A stretch of DNA of 64,000 nucleotides from Sporotomaculum syntrophicum (GCF_009932395.1 NZ_LSRS01000003.1:559860-623859), one strand, 5' to 3'. Positions 43,970-55,494 are shown, counted from the first letter of the stretch. The notes: generated by a model from the sequence alone, not told the origin. Numbers and translations: made by a program.

Positions 43970-44004
43970 AAAACAGGCCTGACTTAGCAGACCTGCTTAT
44001 GTAA
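43970..44004 (-). terminator. Terminator after glnA
   Basis: On the minus strand CAGGTCTG...CAGGCCTG forms an imperfect stem followed by TTTT, close to the glnA stop codon. Confidence 0.55.
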
Positions 44005-44015
44005 TTTTATGCTAC

Positions 44016-45347
44016 TTAAAACTTGGAAAGGTATTGCTCCAGCTCCCAGGGATGCACATGCTGCCGGTAGTTGTCCCACTCAATACGCTTGGCTTCCATA
44101 AAGCGCTGCATGACATGCTGGCCAAGGGCATCAGTAATAACCGGGTCAATAGACAATTGGTACGTGGCATCATTCAGGCTTTCGGGCAATATCGCTATGC
44201 CCAGTTCAGCGCGTTCCTCAGGCGTCAGTTCATATATATTGCGGTCACAGGGTGCAGGTGGTTCTATCTTGTTTTTTATACCGTCAAGTCCGGCCTTAAG
44301 GCATACCGCCAGAGCCAGGTACGGGTTGCAGGACGGGTCGGGGCTGCGCAGCTCAATACGGGTAGATTGTCCACGCTTGGCCGGTACCCTAATTAACGGG
44401 CTGCGGTTGCGGTAAGACCAGGCCACGTATACGGGCGCCTCATAACCTGAAACCAACCTTTTATAAGAGTTTACGGTAGGATTGGTAATAGCCGTGATGG
44501 CTGGAATATGCTTCATTATTCCCCCAATATAATAAAGGCAATCCTGGCTGAGCTTGTTCGGTGTACCGGGATCATAAAAGGCATTGGTACCGTTTTTCAT
44601 CAGCGACTGGTTTAGGTGCATTCCCGATCCGGCTATACCAAAAACCGGCTTGGGCATAAAAGTGGCGGCTAATCCATGTCGCTGGGCAATGGTACGCACC
44701 ACAAACTTAAAGGTTACCACTTTATCGGCTATATCCAGGGCATCGGAATACTTAAAATCAATTTCGTGCTGGGCCGGTGCCACCTCGTGATGGGAGGCTT
44801 CAATTTCAAAACCCATTTGCGACAAATTGAGCACCATATCCCGGCGAGCATTTTCACCCAAGTCAACAGGAGTCATATCGAAATAACCGGCCCGGTCATG
44901 GGTAATGGTAGTAGGCCTGCCGGCCTCATCAACGTGAAATAAAAAAAATTCAGCTTCAGGACCAACGTTCATTGTATATCCCATTTCCGCCGCTTCAGCA
45001 ATAGCCCTGCGCAAAACATAACGCGGGTCGCCGATAAAGGGTGTACCATCGGTATTATATATATCACAAATTAGCCTGGCTACTGCGCCGTCCCGAGGTT
45101 TCCAGGGGAATACTACAAAAGTTGAAGGATCGGGATACAGGTACATATCGGATTCTTCAATGCGTACAAAACCTTCTATTGATGAACCATCAAACATTAA
45201 TTCATTATTCAGGGCTTTTTCTAATTGCTCTACAGTGATGGAAACATTCTTTAACACACCAAATATGTCTGTAAACTGCAAACGTACAAATTTAACACCG
45301 TAATCTTTTACCATAGTGCGCACATCATCGCTAGTAAATAACGGCAC
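44016..45347 (-). CDS. glnA: Glutamine synthetase type I
   Basis: A 443-aa GSI-alpha enzyme, the usual Firmicute length without the adenylylation insert. It joins ammonium and glutamate using ATP. Motifs include [55 protein letters not shown], and [10 protein letters not shown]. The start is GTG with GAGAGGTG at 9 nt. It lies downstream of an ANTAR regulator and a dual-hexaloop antiterminator leader, so it is probably induced by antitermination under nitrogen limitation. Confidence 0.97.
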   Translation of the reverse strand: MPLFTSDDVRTMVKDYGVKFVRLQFTDIFGVLKNVSITVEQLEKALNNELMFDGSSIEGFVRIEESDMYLYPDPSTFVVFPWKPRDGAVARLICDIYNTDGTPFIGDPRYVLRRAIAEAAEMGYTMNVGPEAEFFLFHVDEAGRPTTITHDRAGYFDMTPVDLGENARRDMVLNLSQMGFEIEASHHEVAPAQHEIDFKYSDALDIADKVVTFKFVVRTIAQRHGLAATFMPKPVFGIAGSGMHLNQSLMKNGTNAFYDPGTPNKLSQDCLYYIGGIMKHIPAITAITNPTVNSYKRLVSGYEAPVYVAWSYRNRSPLIRVPAKRGQSTRIELRSPDPSCNPYLALAVCLKAGLDGIKNKIEPPAPCDRNIYELTPEERAELGIAILPESLNDATYQLSIDPVITDALGQHVMQRFMEAKRIEWDNYRQHVHPWELEQYLSKF

Positions 45348-45413
45348 CGTAAGTCACACCTCTCTTTTTCAAGCTAAGAGGCACAATGAGTATACCAATA
45401 TAATGAAGTTACT

Positions 45414-45493
45414 AAAAAAACCCACACTGACAGAATTTGCTAATAACTGCCAGGTGGGCTTCATTGCCCTTATTTATGATACGCCATTGTACC
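45414..45493 (-). promoter_or_regulatory. ANTAR antitermination leader of glnA (two hexaloop hairpins plus terminator)
   Basis: Read on the minus strand: P1 is GGUAC-AAUGGC-GUAUC (45493-45478). An 8-nt linker follows, then P2 GGGC-AAUGAA-GCCC (45469-45456). Both loops have six bases with A1 and G4, the known ANTAR target signature. The 3' arm of P2 shares three bases with the 5' arm of the terminator (CCCACCTGGCAG / CTGTCAGTGTGGG, then seven T). P2 and terminator are therefore mutually exclusive. Confidence 0.88.
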
Positions 45494-45682
45494 GTAAAAT
45501 ATTTTTTAGTTTTTAACTGCCTGAATTTATCTGACTGTTTGTGTCAACATATTTTGTATTACTAATAATTGTATTACTAATAATATTAACAGGCTATGAC
45601 GGTACCAATTAACTTCTTGCTGAAATAAATTATATGCTAAAACATATTTTAGCACAAGCATGTCAATATGTCAGTATTTTTG

Positions 45683-46267
45683 CTACTTATTTAATGAATG
45701 GGCCATTATAACCGCTTCAGCCACCAGGCGTATGCTTACTCGCTTGTTCATGCTCTGGCGTTGTATGCGTTTAAAGGCTTCGGCTTCAGTTAGTCCCTGG
45801 GTTTCCATCAATATACCCTTGGCCCGTTCCACAATTTTTCTGGTTTCCAGGGTTTCCTGCAAATCCTTAATCTTTTCCTCCAGAGCGGCAATCTCGTGAT
45901 AATTTGCTATGGCCAACTCTACCGCCGGTAATAACGACATTTCCCCCAAAGGCTTGATTAACAGAGCAGATACCCTTGCTTCCTTGGCCTGCTCTAATAT
46001 GACCTGCTCATCGGAGGTGCTGGTAATAATAACTGGTGCCAGTTTATCTTCGTGTACTATTTTAGCCACCTGCATCCCGTCCATACCCCCCGGCAGCGCG
46101 GCATCGATAATAAGCAGATCAGGTTCTCTGCTGCGCACCAGTTTTATCGCGCTCAGGCCGTCACCGGCCTCTCCCACCACCCAGTGGCCATACTTGGTGA
46201 GCATCGCCTTTACATTTTTTCGCCATACATTATCTGCATCGACCAGTATTACCCTGTATTCACCCAT
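45683..46267 (-). CDS. ANTAR-domain response regulator (NitR/NasT-like antiterminator)
   Basis: A 194-aa regulator with a receiver domain (phospho-acceptor Asp55 in LLIIDAALPGG; Lys in LLIKPLGE), a helical linker (ALEEKIKDLQETLETRK) and an ANTAR RNA-binding domain (IVERAKGILMETQGLTEAEAFKRIQRQSMNKRVSIRLVAEAVI). ANTAR proteins bind paired hexaloop hairpins and prevent terminator formation. It lies just upstream of glnA, like NitR in clostridia, and matching RNA targets precede glnA, amt and nadE in this window. Its cognate kinase or signal is not seen. Confidence 0.93.
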   Translation of the reverse strand: MGEYRVILVDADNVWRKNVKAMLTKYGHWVVGEAGDGLSAIKLVRSREPDLLIIDAALPGGMDGMQVAKIVHEDKLAPVIITSTSDEQVILEQAKEARVSALLIKPLGEMSLLPAVELAIANYHEIAALEEKIKDLQETLETRKIVERAKGILMETQGLTEAEAFKRIQRQSMNKRVSIRLVAEAVIMAHSLNK

Positions 46268-46292
46268 GCAGGCTGCCCCCCATATAAAGAAA

Positions 46293-46333
46293 TAAAAATG
46301 CCCGTGTAGTTATACAATCAACTACACAGGGCA
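46293..46333 (-). terminator. Terminator after gdhA
   Basis: Stem TGCCCGTGTAGTT / AACTACACAGGGCA followed on the minus strand by a T-rich tract, between gdhA and the ANTAR gene. It could also attenuate the regulator gene. Confidence 0.7.
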
Positions 46334-46463
46334 ACCATTGCCATTATTGGACACGTCATTGTATCCTGATATTTTTTTTAACTCAAATAAATTATATCAA
46401 TAATTTTTGGAAAAGCAATGATTCATGTTTTCATAATGCGAAAACTTCTTTATACTTAAACGT

Positions 46464-48176
<1,713 letters not shown>

Positions 48177-48983
48177 ATGAAAATGGCTAAACAAGGAACC
48201 AATGGTGATGATGCAAAAACAGTTCAGGCAGTAGACAGAGCTCTATTTATTCTAGAAACCTTGGCCGATGCGGGTGAGCCCATTACCATTACGGAAATAG
48301 CACAAAAAACAAACCTTACCCTGGGAACTGCCCACCGGCTTCTATATACCATGATACAGAGAGGTTTTGTCGAACAAAACACTGAAAACAGCAAGTACCG
48401 GCTGGGGATAAAAGCTTTTCAAGTTGGCAATGCTGCAATTTATTTCAAAGATTTGCGTTCCATCGCCCGTCCTGTCATGGAAGAATTGCAGCAAAAATAT
48501 AATGAAACGGTTAACTTAGCCACTTTGGACGATTCCGAGGTGGTTTATATAGATCAGGTCGAATCAACCAATATGGTGCTGGTCAGGATGTTTGCCCGTA
48601 CAGGTAACCGTGGTCCTGCCTATTGTACAGGTTCCGGTAAGGTTTTACTTTCCGCTTTACCCCAGGACAAACTGGAAAATTTAGTCTACAACATGAATTT
48701 AAAGAAGTTTTCCAATGAAACCATTACCGATCCGGAACTGCTTTTAAAAGAGCTTATCAGGGTAAAACGGGATGGATATGGTTTGGACCTTGGAGAGCGA
48801 GACGAAGAAGTGCGGTGCGTGGCGGCGCCGATTAATAACTATGAAGGTAAAGTTATAGCGGCGTTGAGCATTTCGGGGCCCAGTATCCGTATCACCACAC
48901 CTTTTATCAAGAATGAACTGGTGGATGCTGTAAAGAATGCCGCTAATAAAATATCTATTCAGTTGGGCTATAACGGGAAGTAA
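48177..48983 (+). CDS. IclR-family transcriptional regulator
   Basis: A ~268-aa regulator: N-terminal winged helix (AVDRALFILETLADAGEPITITEIAQKTNLTLGTAHRLLYTMIQRGFVEQ) and the C-terminal GAF-like effector domain (LDDSEVVYIDQVESTNMVLVRMFARTGNRGPAYCTGSGKVLLSALP, VRCVAAPINNYEGKVIAALSISGPSIRIT). AAGGAG lies 5 nt before the chosen ATG; a second ATG two codons on is equally possible. It is divergent from gdhA, so control of gdhA is conceivable but unproven. Confidence 0.92.
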   Translation: MKMAKQGTNGDDAKTVQAVDRALFILETLADAGEPITITEIAQKTNLTLGTAHRLLYTMIQRGFVEQNTENSKYRLGIKAFQVGNAAIYFKDLRSIARPVMEELQQKYNETVNLATLDDSEVVYIDQVESTNMVLVRMFARTGNRGPAYCTGSGKVLLSALPQDKLENLVYNMNLKKFSNETITDPELLLKELIRVKRDGYGLDLGERDEEVRCVAAPINNYEGKVIAALSISGPSIRITTPFIKNELVDAVKNAANKISIQLGYNGK

Positions 48984-49005
48984 TGGCCTCAGACACCTGT
49001 ATTTT

Positions 49006-49042
49006 GGGAGCATGGTCGTTTTTTAGACCAGGCTCCTTTTTT
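49006..49042 (+). terminator. Terminator after the iclR-type gene
   Basis: Stem GGAGCATGGTC / GACCAGGCTCC followed by six T residues. Confidence 0.88.
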
Positions 49043-49443
49043 ATTTGCGATACACATCTTCATCTTTCCATCCCCTCCCATAATAAATACTCAAGAGGTC
49101 AAATAATTCCGATTGATTACTTATCACAGCAAACAAAATATCTTTCCATATAATGAAATACGATAATCCCGCACTGTGTATGCAATTTTTTTTGATAATG
49201 CGTGTAAAGTTATGAAAATTTCATATCGTGAAACCATATTCTATTGACTGACTAACCAAGAAAAGTTAGAATAACTTCAACAAAGTGAAATACAAAGGGG
49301 TCAGGCTTAAACTTTCTTAAACTAACTGCAACATTTGAATATATAAATATACCTTCTTTCCTTCTTCTTTCATCATAATTCCAGAATACCCCGCACCTGC
49401 AATCGGGAATTTTATTTGTCGACTTGTCCAAAGGAGGTGCGCT
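49043..49443. other. AT-rich upstream region of the PPDK-like gene
   Basis: About 400 nt with no credible gene. It contains a sigma-A promoter listed separately. A GGGGTCAGGCTTAAAC motif near 49299 resembles sequences flanking IS200/REP-type transposases, but no transposase is present. Confidence 0.4.
49244..49272 (+). promoter_or_regulatory. Sigma-A promoter of the PPDK-like gene
   Basis: TTGACT, exact 17-nt spacer, TAGAAT. It would give an untranslated leader of about 165 nt. Confidence 0.6.
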
Positions 49444-51999
49444 ATGAACATCGACAATAAGATAAGCACGGGCCTGAAAGGTTTAGACCGGGTCATCGAC
49501 ATGCTGCGACCGGGCGATAATGTGGTATGGCAAGTAGATTCGGTTTCAGATTACCGGAAAATCGTTGAACCCTATGTAGCTCAGACCAGGCTGGACCAAA
49601 GAAAGCTGGTTTACGTTCGTTTTGGCAGCCATGCGCCGCTGCTGGAGGACAGCCCGGAGGTTAAAACTTATTCTCTGGAAACGCAAAGAGGCTTTGAAAG
49701 CTTTGCTACAGCGGTACACAAACTGGTTGAGCAGGAAGGCCCCGGAACCTTTTATGTTTTTGACTGTCTGAGTGATTTATTGGCGTACTGGTATTCCGAC
49801 TTAATGATCAGTAATTTTTTCAAAGTGTCTTGTCCGTTTCTGTATGAACTGGACACCATAGCTTATTTTGGCATCATACGCAATGTACACACTTACGACA
49901 CCATTGCGTGTATCCGTGAGACAACACAGCTGCTGCTGGATTTATATCAAGTAAAGAACCAATATTATATCCACCCCCTTAAAGTCTGGCAGCGTTATTC
50001 GCCCACCATGTTTTTACCGCATTTGATTCAAGGTCAAGATGCTGTCTGCATCACGGCCAGTTCCGAGGCTGCCGAGCTGTTCTCCAGCATTAACTGCGGT
50101 GAGGAAAGGCCGGATTACTGGGATGTTATTATTAACCAGGCTAAAGATGCGCTTGTTTCCGGGCAAAAAGAGCAGGAAAAAGTCAAAAGGCTTTTAATGA
50201 CTATGCTCATTGGCAACGAGTCCAGAATGTTTGAGCTGTGCGACCGGTATTTCAATTTAAGGGACATTTTAGACATTGCAGCCAGAGAAATTGGGTCGGG
50301 CTTTATTGGCGGTAAAAGCGTAGGTATGCTCGTGGCACGGAAAATTCTGTTGCTGGAGGGTCATGGTCGCTTTGAACCCTTTTTAGAATCCCATGACTCT
50401 TACTATCTGGGAGCGGATATTTTCTATACATATCTAGTGCAAAACGGTTGCTGGAAGCTGCGCGCCAGGCAGAAGACGAAAGAAGGCTATTTTAAATACG
50501 CGCCTGAATTGAGGGAAAGAATTTTAAACGGCAAGTTTTCAAAAACTATGCGGGAAAAGTTTATGCGCATGCTTGAATACTTCGGACAATCACCTATTAT
50601 TGTACGTTCCAGCTCCCTGCTGGAGGATAATTTCGGCAATACCTTCGCAGGGAAATATGAAAGCGTGTTCTGCGTGAATCAGGGTACACCCGAAGAGCGT
50701 TATGCGGCCTTTGAACAGGCGGTCCGCACTGTTTATGCCAGCACTATGAATGAGGACGCGCTGGCTTACCGGATGAACCGGGGACTTTTTGAGCATGACG
50801 AGCAGATGGCCATCCTGGTGCAGCGGGTGTCCGGTGATTATCATGAGGAAAAATTTTTCCCTCATGTGGCAGGGGTGGGCAACTCCTCCAGCCTTTATGT
50901 CTGGGACAAAAGCATGGATATTAACGCAGGCATGCTGCGCCTGGTCTTTGGGTTGGGCACCAGAGCGGTGGAAAGGACATTGGACGATTATGCCAGAATT
51001 GTTGGTCTGGATAATCCTTTACGCACTCCCCCGGTAAATTGTGAGGACAAAAAGAAATTTTCACAGCATTATGTAGATGTGCTCTCCTTGAAAGAAAATG
51101 CCTTAACAAGCCATAGCTGGGATGAGATTGTTAATGATGATTTTAAAGCAGATAAAAATCTGTTTGCCTCTTGGGACCACCAAACAGCCGGCCGCCTGCG
51201 CGAGCTTGGCTATACCGGCAAGCATTCGGCATATGTCCTTGATTTTTATAAACTGCTTAAAGATACTGAATTCCCGGGACTGATGCGGGATATGCTGGCA
51301 CTGCTGGCCAGGGTTTATGATTACCCGGTAGACATTGAGTTTACAGTAAACTTATCGCCGGACAACCGTTTTAAAGTCAATCTTCTGCAATGCCGCCCGC
51401 TAAAGACCAGAGGCCTGGGAAACGCGGTGCAAATACCGGAACTGGGAGACGGGCAGGACTGTTTTTTCTCTGCTCGGGGTAATTTCATGGGCGGTAATGT
51501 GCGTTTGCCCATTGATTTTGTGGTTTATGTAGGTGCGGAGGCTTATGCGGAGCGTAACGAACAAAGCAAATGCGCGGTGGCCAGGCAAATTGGCTTGCTC
51601 AATATGGTGCTGAAAGGGAAAAACGTCATGCTGGTGGGCCCGGGCAGATGGGGCACCACCACGCCATCACTGGGTTTACCGGTACACTTTACCGAGCTGT
51701 GCAATATGTCGGTTATCTGTGAGGTGGCCTCCTGTGCAGCAGGATTTACACCCGAGCTATCCTACGGCACTCACTTTTTTCAGAACCTGGTGGAGGCGGG
51801 CATATTTTATGTGGCTATTTTCAACGGGCAGCATGGTGTTGTGTTTCACCCCGAACATGTCTTAAATAAAGAAAATTTGCTGGCGGCCCTTTTACCCCAG
51901 AGCATACAGTTTGCCGACGTAATCCATGTTGCCAGAACAGACGGCCTGGTGTTATTTTCAGATATTGTAACCCAGAAATTATTATGCAAACACATATAA
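49444..51999 (+). CDS. PEP synthase/PPDK N-domain protein fused to a RecA/KaiC-like N-terminal domain
   Basis: An 851-aa cytosolic protein. Residues ~1-230 look like a RecA/KaiC-type fold (ISTGLKGLDRVIDMLRPGDNVVWQV, FYVFDCLSDLL) but lack a Walker A lysine motif. Residues ~270-730 match the ATP-grasp domain of PEP synthase/PPDK (GGKSVGMLVARKILL, PIIVRSSSLLEDNFGNTFAGKYES, EQMAILVQRVSG). The swivelling phosphohistidine domain and the C-terminal PEP/pyruvate TIM barrel are absent. It may phosphorylate a partner or sense nucleotides; function unknown. AAAGGAGG precedes the ATG. Confidence 0.75.
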   Translation: MNIDNKISTGLKGLDRVIDMLRPGDNVVWQVDSVSDYRKIVEPYVAQTRLDQRKLVYVRFGSHAPLLEDSPEVKTYSLETQRGFESFATAVHKLVEQEGPGTFYVFDCLSDLLAYWYSDLMISNFFKVSCPFLYELDTIAYFGIIRNVHTYDTIACIRETTQLLLDLYQVKNQYYIHPLKVWQRYSPTMFLPHLIQGQDAVCITASSEAAELFSSINCGEERPDYWDVIINQAKDALVSGQKEQEKVKRLLMTMLIGNESRMFELCDRYFNLRDILDIAAREIGSGFIGGKSVGMLVARKILLLEGHGRFEPFLESHDSYYLGADIFYTYLVQNGCWKLRARQKTKEGYFKYAPELRERILNGKFSKTMREKFMRMLEYFGQSPIIVRSSSLLEDNFGNTFAGKYESVFCVNQGTPEERYAAFEQAVRTVYASTMNEDALAYRMNRGLFEHDEQMAILVQRVSGDYHEEKFFPHVAGVGNSSSLYVWDKSMDINAGMLRLVFGLGTRAVERTLDDYARIVGLDNPLRTPPVNCEDKKKFSQHYVDVLSLKENALTSHSWDEIVNDDFKADKNLFASWDHQTAGRLRELGYTGKHSAYVLDFYKLLKDTEFPGLMRDMLALLARVYDYPVDIEFTVNLSPDNRFKVNLLQCRPLKTRGLGNAVQIPELGDGQDCFFSARGNFMGGNVRLPIDFVVYVGAEAYAERNEQSKCAVARQIGLLNMVLKGKNVMLVGPGRWGTTTPSLGLPVHFTELCNMSVICEVASCAAGFTPELSYGTHFFQNLVEAGIFYVAIFNGQHGVVFHPEHVLNKENLLAALLPQSIQFADVIHVARTDGLVLFSDIVTQKLLCKHI

Positions 52000-52061
52000 C
52001 ATCGCCTCCGACATCATTTTATATCATCCGAGTGCTTGAATTAACAATTGCTTACATACAA

Positions 52062-52086
52062 AAGCCGGGCTAAACCCGGCTTAAAG
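52062..52086. terminator. Terminator between the PPDK-like gene and the PIN toxin gene
   Basis: Stem AAGCCGGG / CCCGGCTT with short T-rich flanks in both directions, between convergent genes. Confidence 0.75.
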
Positions 52087-52107
52087 TTTTATGGATAATA
52101 CAAATTT

Positions 52108-52509
52108 TCATAACTCAATTCTGGCAATACCGTCAATCTTATCAAAATGCTTATCAAATGAGTATATCTCGTTTATTTCACGTTGCAGCATTTGACTGGC
52201 CGTAAATGCATCCGACCAATCTATTTTTTTATCCACATAAATATCCAAAGCGTTCAATGCTATGTCTTTGTCGGAAAATACCAACCCCTGCAAACTTAGT
52301 ATTGCAGTGACCCATTCCCGAATATCTTCTCTTGTTTGTTTATAATATCCTTCAAGAATCCATATTATATCTGCCAAAATAATATCAGGTAAAAATACAT
52401 CCTCGTTTCCTTTTTCTACTCTTTTGAGTAAATCTTCGGAATGCTTTGCCTGTTCAGGAATATCGTTAGTCAAATATCTCAGGATAACGTTGGCATCAAT
52501 GGTTCTCAC
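52108..52509 (-). CDS. PIN-domain toxin (VapC-like)
   Basis: A 133-aa PIN-domain ribonuclease. Acidic residues expected at the active site are visible: TIDANVILRYL (Asp), DIILADIIWILEGYY, DKKIDWSDAFTASQML (Asp pair) and FDKHFDKI. VapC toxins cleave tRNA or rRNA. It overlaps the AbrB-type antitoxin gene by 14 nt and completes a two-gene toxin-antitoxin module. Confidence 0.9.
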   Translation of the reverse strand: MRTIDANVILRYLTNDIPEQAKHSEDLLKRVEKGNEDVFLPDIILADIIWILEGYYKQTREDIREWVTAILSLQGLVFSDKDIALNALDIYVDKKIDWSDAFTASQMLQREINEIYSFDKHFDKIDGIARIEL

Positions 52510-52738
52510 GATAACGAGCCTCCATTACCTGATTGCGGATAACTTTAAAGTCTTGTTCCCCATCAACCTTTACAACACCCCGCAATGAGGATATTCCCCT
52601 CTGGTTAGTGGGAACCAGTTTAACACCGTCTTCCAAAGGAATGATTCGTACATAGCTTGCTTTGTTAATATTATATTTTTGCCTGATCTCTTTAGGTAAG
52701 GTAAGCTGGCCCTTTTCCGATATTTTAGCAAGCGACAT
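52496..52738 (-). CDS. AbrB/SpoVT-type antitoxin
   Basis: An 80-aa protein. The swapped-hairpin AbrB domain is ISEKGQLTLPKEIRQKYNINKASYVRIIPLEDGVKLVP, followed by a C-terminal toxin-binding tail. The ATG is preceded by AGGAGG at 8 nt. It is first in the module and likely autoregulates through the palindrome upstream. Confidence 0.9.
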   Translation of the reverse strand: MSLAKISEKGQLTLPKEIRQKYNINKASYVRIIPLEDGVKLVPTNQRGISSLRGVVKVDGEQDFKVIRNQVMEARYRENH

Positions 52739-52772
52739 CTCGACCACCTCCTAAAGTTCTAACTTTACTATT

Positions 52773-52789
52773 ATAGTATGTCATACTAT
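52773..52789 (-). promoter_or_regulatory. Perfect palindrome upstream of the antitoxin gene (candidate operator)
   Basis: ATAGTATG-A-CATACTAT, 8-bp arms around one base, 35 nt upstream of the antitoxin start. It is a likely binding site for the AbrB-type antitoxin. Confidence 0.6.
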
Positions 52790-53041
52790 TTAAAAAAGTA
52801 AATAGAAAACAAAATACTTTTCTTATGCATAACTTCTGAAATTATTTTATCTTATATCCAGTTGACGAACTGACCAACGTCAGAGACTCCAACCAATCAT
52901 ATTGCATCAATAATCCCAGCGTTGGGAAGGGCAGACACAAATGTGCCCCCCATCCCGTTAAATGTCAACATAGGCGAGAGCTGCTTCTGACACTGGACAG
53001 TACCACTCCGGCTAGACGGGACAAAACACTGTTTCATTTAT
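52790..53041. other. Non-coding gap
   Basis: The right half has higher GC than the left and reads like decayed sequence, but no protein or insertion-sequence end could be recognised. Confidence 0.35.
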
Positions 53042-55139
53042 TTACTGCAAAAGGCTCCCCAATGCGGTTGTCTCCGTAACGGGTTCCCGGCAGGCACGGT
53101 CCCGGCAAACATAGGCGGTAGCCCGGCCATCAATGGATTTTTGCTCCCGGGTAAAGGGTGCCAGTTTTTCAAGCTGTTCGCCCTCGGATCCGCTGCCTTC
53201 CCCTTCCGGCCGGTAGATGAGTACAGCGTTTGGGACATACTGCCGTTGGACCAGTTGGAGCATCTCCGTCACCTGCGGGTCGTTCATTTGACCGGTAATG
53301 ACAATTTCGCTGGTCGGACCGCCGGCAAACAATAAGGCCGTCATAAAATATGCGTATACTCCGGGGTGCTCGGCAGCAGTTCCAGCAAAAGCTTTTATCT
53401 GGCACTCAGCTAATTCTTCCAGTTCCTTGTCCCCGGTAATGGCAGCAAGCTGCAGCAGATTGACGGCCATCACGGAATTACCCGAAGGCATGGCTCCGTC
53501 ATAAATTTCCTTGGGCCGGGCAATCAACTGCTCGGAGTCGGTACCGTAGAAAAAGAACCCTCCGTGCTTTTGATCCCAGAACAAATCCCGCACCTGATAT
53601 GTCAAGTCAATGGCCCTGCTCAGGTAAACCACCTGGAAGGTAGCCCGGTATAGCTCCAGTAAACCCCAAATTAAAAAGGCATAATCATCCAGGTAGCCGT
53701 TCAAACCGGATTCCCCGTCCCGGTAGCGGGCCAGCAGCCGGCCATCCTGTCTCTGCAGCTTGTTGCGGATAAACTGCTCCGCCTTTTCCGCCGCTTCCCG
53801 GCAGCGCACATCCCCAAGCACGGCGGCCCCCCGGGCCAGAGCAGCAATCATCAGCCCGTTCCAGGCCGTCAGCACTTTATCATCTTTAAACGGGTGTACC
53901 CTCTCGTCCCGGCGGGCAAACAGCTTTTGCCGGCTTTCCTCGAGCAATTTTTGCAATACGCCGGTTTCCATACCCAGTTTTTCAGCGTGTTCGTCGGGCA
54001 AGGAGGCAATTAAATTGGGTATGCTTTGCCCTTCAAAATTGCCATCCTCGGTAATATCGTAAACCTTGCAATAAATGTCCCCGTTTTCGCGCCCCAACAC
54101 CCGGCGTATTTCGTCGGGGCTCCAAACGTAAAATTTCCCTTCTACCCCCTCGGAATCGGCATCTTCAGCAGAATAAAACCCTCCCTCGGGGTGAGTCATA
54201 TCCCTCAGCACATAGGTGAATATTTGCCGGGCTGCTTCGGCATAAAAGTCCTTTTGCGTAGCCTGGTAGGCTTCTAAAAAGGCCAGAGCCAGCAAAGCAT
54301 TGTCGTAGAGCATTTTTTCGAAATGGGGCACCAGCCACTTTTCGTCTGTGGAATAACGGGCAAAACCAAAGCCCACATGGTCGTTAATGCCGCCCCGGTA
54401 AATGGCCTGCAGCGTCTTTTGGGCTATATCAAGGGCTTCAGTTTCTCCGGTTTGCTTCCAGTAACGCATGAGAAAAAGCAGATTATGCGGAGTGGGGAAC
54501 TTGGGAGCCGAGCCAAAGCCGCCGTATTGTTTATCAAAGGACCGGCGGAACTGGTTGTACGCGCGGGCGGTTACATCGGACAACGGCTTCTCTGCCGGTC
54601 GGCTGCCCGGTGTGAATTGAATCTGCTCGGTAATCATCTGACTGTCTTGAATGAGCTTATCCCGGTTGCCAGCCCACATATCGGCTACCTGTTCTAAAAT
54701 ATCCAGCAGTCCGGGCCGGCCCCAGCGAGAACGTTTAGGGAAATATGTACCGGCAAAAAACGGTTTTTTGTCCGGGGTCACGATTACCGTCAACGGCCAC
54801 CCCCCCTGGCCGGTCAGAGCCTGGCAAACAGTCATGTAGATCTGGTCAATATCCGGGCGCTCCTCCCTGTCCACTTTTATGGCCACAAAACTTTTGTTCA
54901 GCACACCGGCCACTTCCAGATCCTCGAAAGATTCCCGCTCCATCACGTGGCACCAGTGACAAGTCGGTAAATTACACTCACGAATACCCAATAGACAGGA
55001 AAATGGGCTTATCTTCTTGTTTAGCCTTTTCAAAGGCTTCATCACCCCAGGGGAACCAATCAACAGGATTATGGGCGTGTTGTAAAAGATAAGGGCTTTT
55101 TTCGTTTATAAGTCTATTGGGTTTCTCTGTGAGTTTCAT
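53042..55139 (-). pseudogene. Thioredoxin-domain DUF255 (YyaL/SSP411-like) gene broken by a 16-bp insertion at 54965-54980
   Basis: The intact reading from the ATG at 55139 (AGGAGG at 8 nt) gives the conserved start: [46 protein letters not shown]. It then hits TGA. Sixteen bases later another frame resumes exactly with TCHWCHVMERESFED, the thioredoxin-like CxxC motif, and continues 650 residues through the (alpha/alpha)6 domain. Deleting the 16 bases restores the family sequence. The longer downstream frame could be expressed only from an unnatural start and would lack the N-terminal ~50 residues. Family function is unclear (possible N-acylglucosamine epimerase-like redox protein). Confidence 0.85.
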
Positions 55140-55290
55140 GGGCATCACCTCCTAAATAATATTGTGTTTCTAAAAAAAAAGATATCTTAAAAATATCTTT
55201 CTTACTGGTTTACTTCAAAAAATCGGGATTATAATATGGGATATATTGTTGCAGAAAGGTTATTAAGATAAGTCATCTACGAAGTGGTAT

Positions 55291-55494
55291 TTATGGCCTA
55301 TCTCCTTTTTTTATAATTAATTCCATAAAATTTTTTTGGGACCTTGCTGCAGAAGCGGCGGCTTTACTCATTATTTTGCGCAGATTTGGGTCAATTATCT
55401 CTGTTTCTACGAGGGCATAAGCTATTGCGGCCATTCTGGTATCTTTTTCATAGTCTTGAAGCATGTCCATGTCCGTAAATTTCATTTCTTTCAC
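55291..55494 (-). CDS. Small spore-coat-like protein (CotF type), second gene
   Basis: A 67-aa helical protein (DMDMLQDYEKDTRMAAIAYALVETEIIDPNLRKIMSKAAASAARSQKNFMELI). The pattern resembles CotF-like ferritin-fold coat proteins of spore formers. Its ATG overlaps the stop of the preceding small gene, so the two are coupled. Assignment is by resemblance only. Confidence 0.5.
   Translation of the reverse strand: MKEMKFTDMDMLQDYEKDTRMAAIAYALVETEIIDPNLRKIMSKAAASAARSQKNFMELIIKKGDRP

Noticed and set aside
45541-45546. TTGACA upstream of glnA as a -35 element
   Set aside because: No acceptable -10 lies 16-18 nt downstream, so the glnA promoter was left unassigned.
49299-49330. GGGGTCAGGCTTAAAC motif as an IS200/REP transposon end
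   Set aside because: It is only a resemblance; there is no transposase, no paired end and no hairpin nearby.
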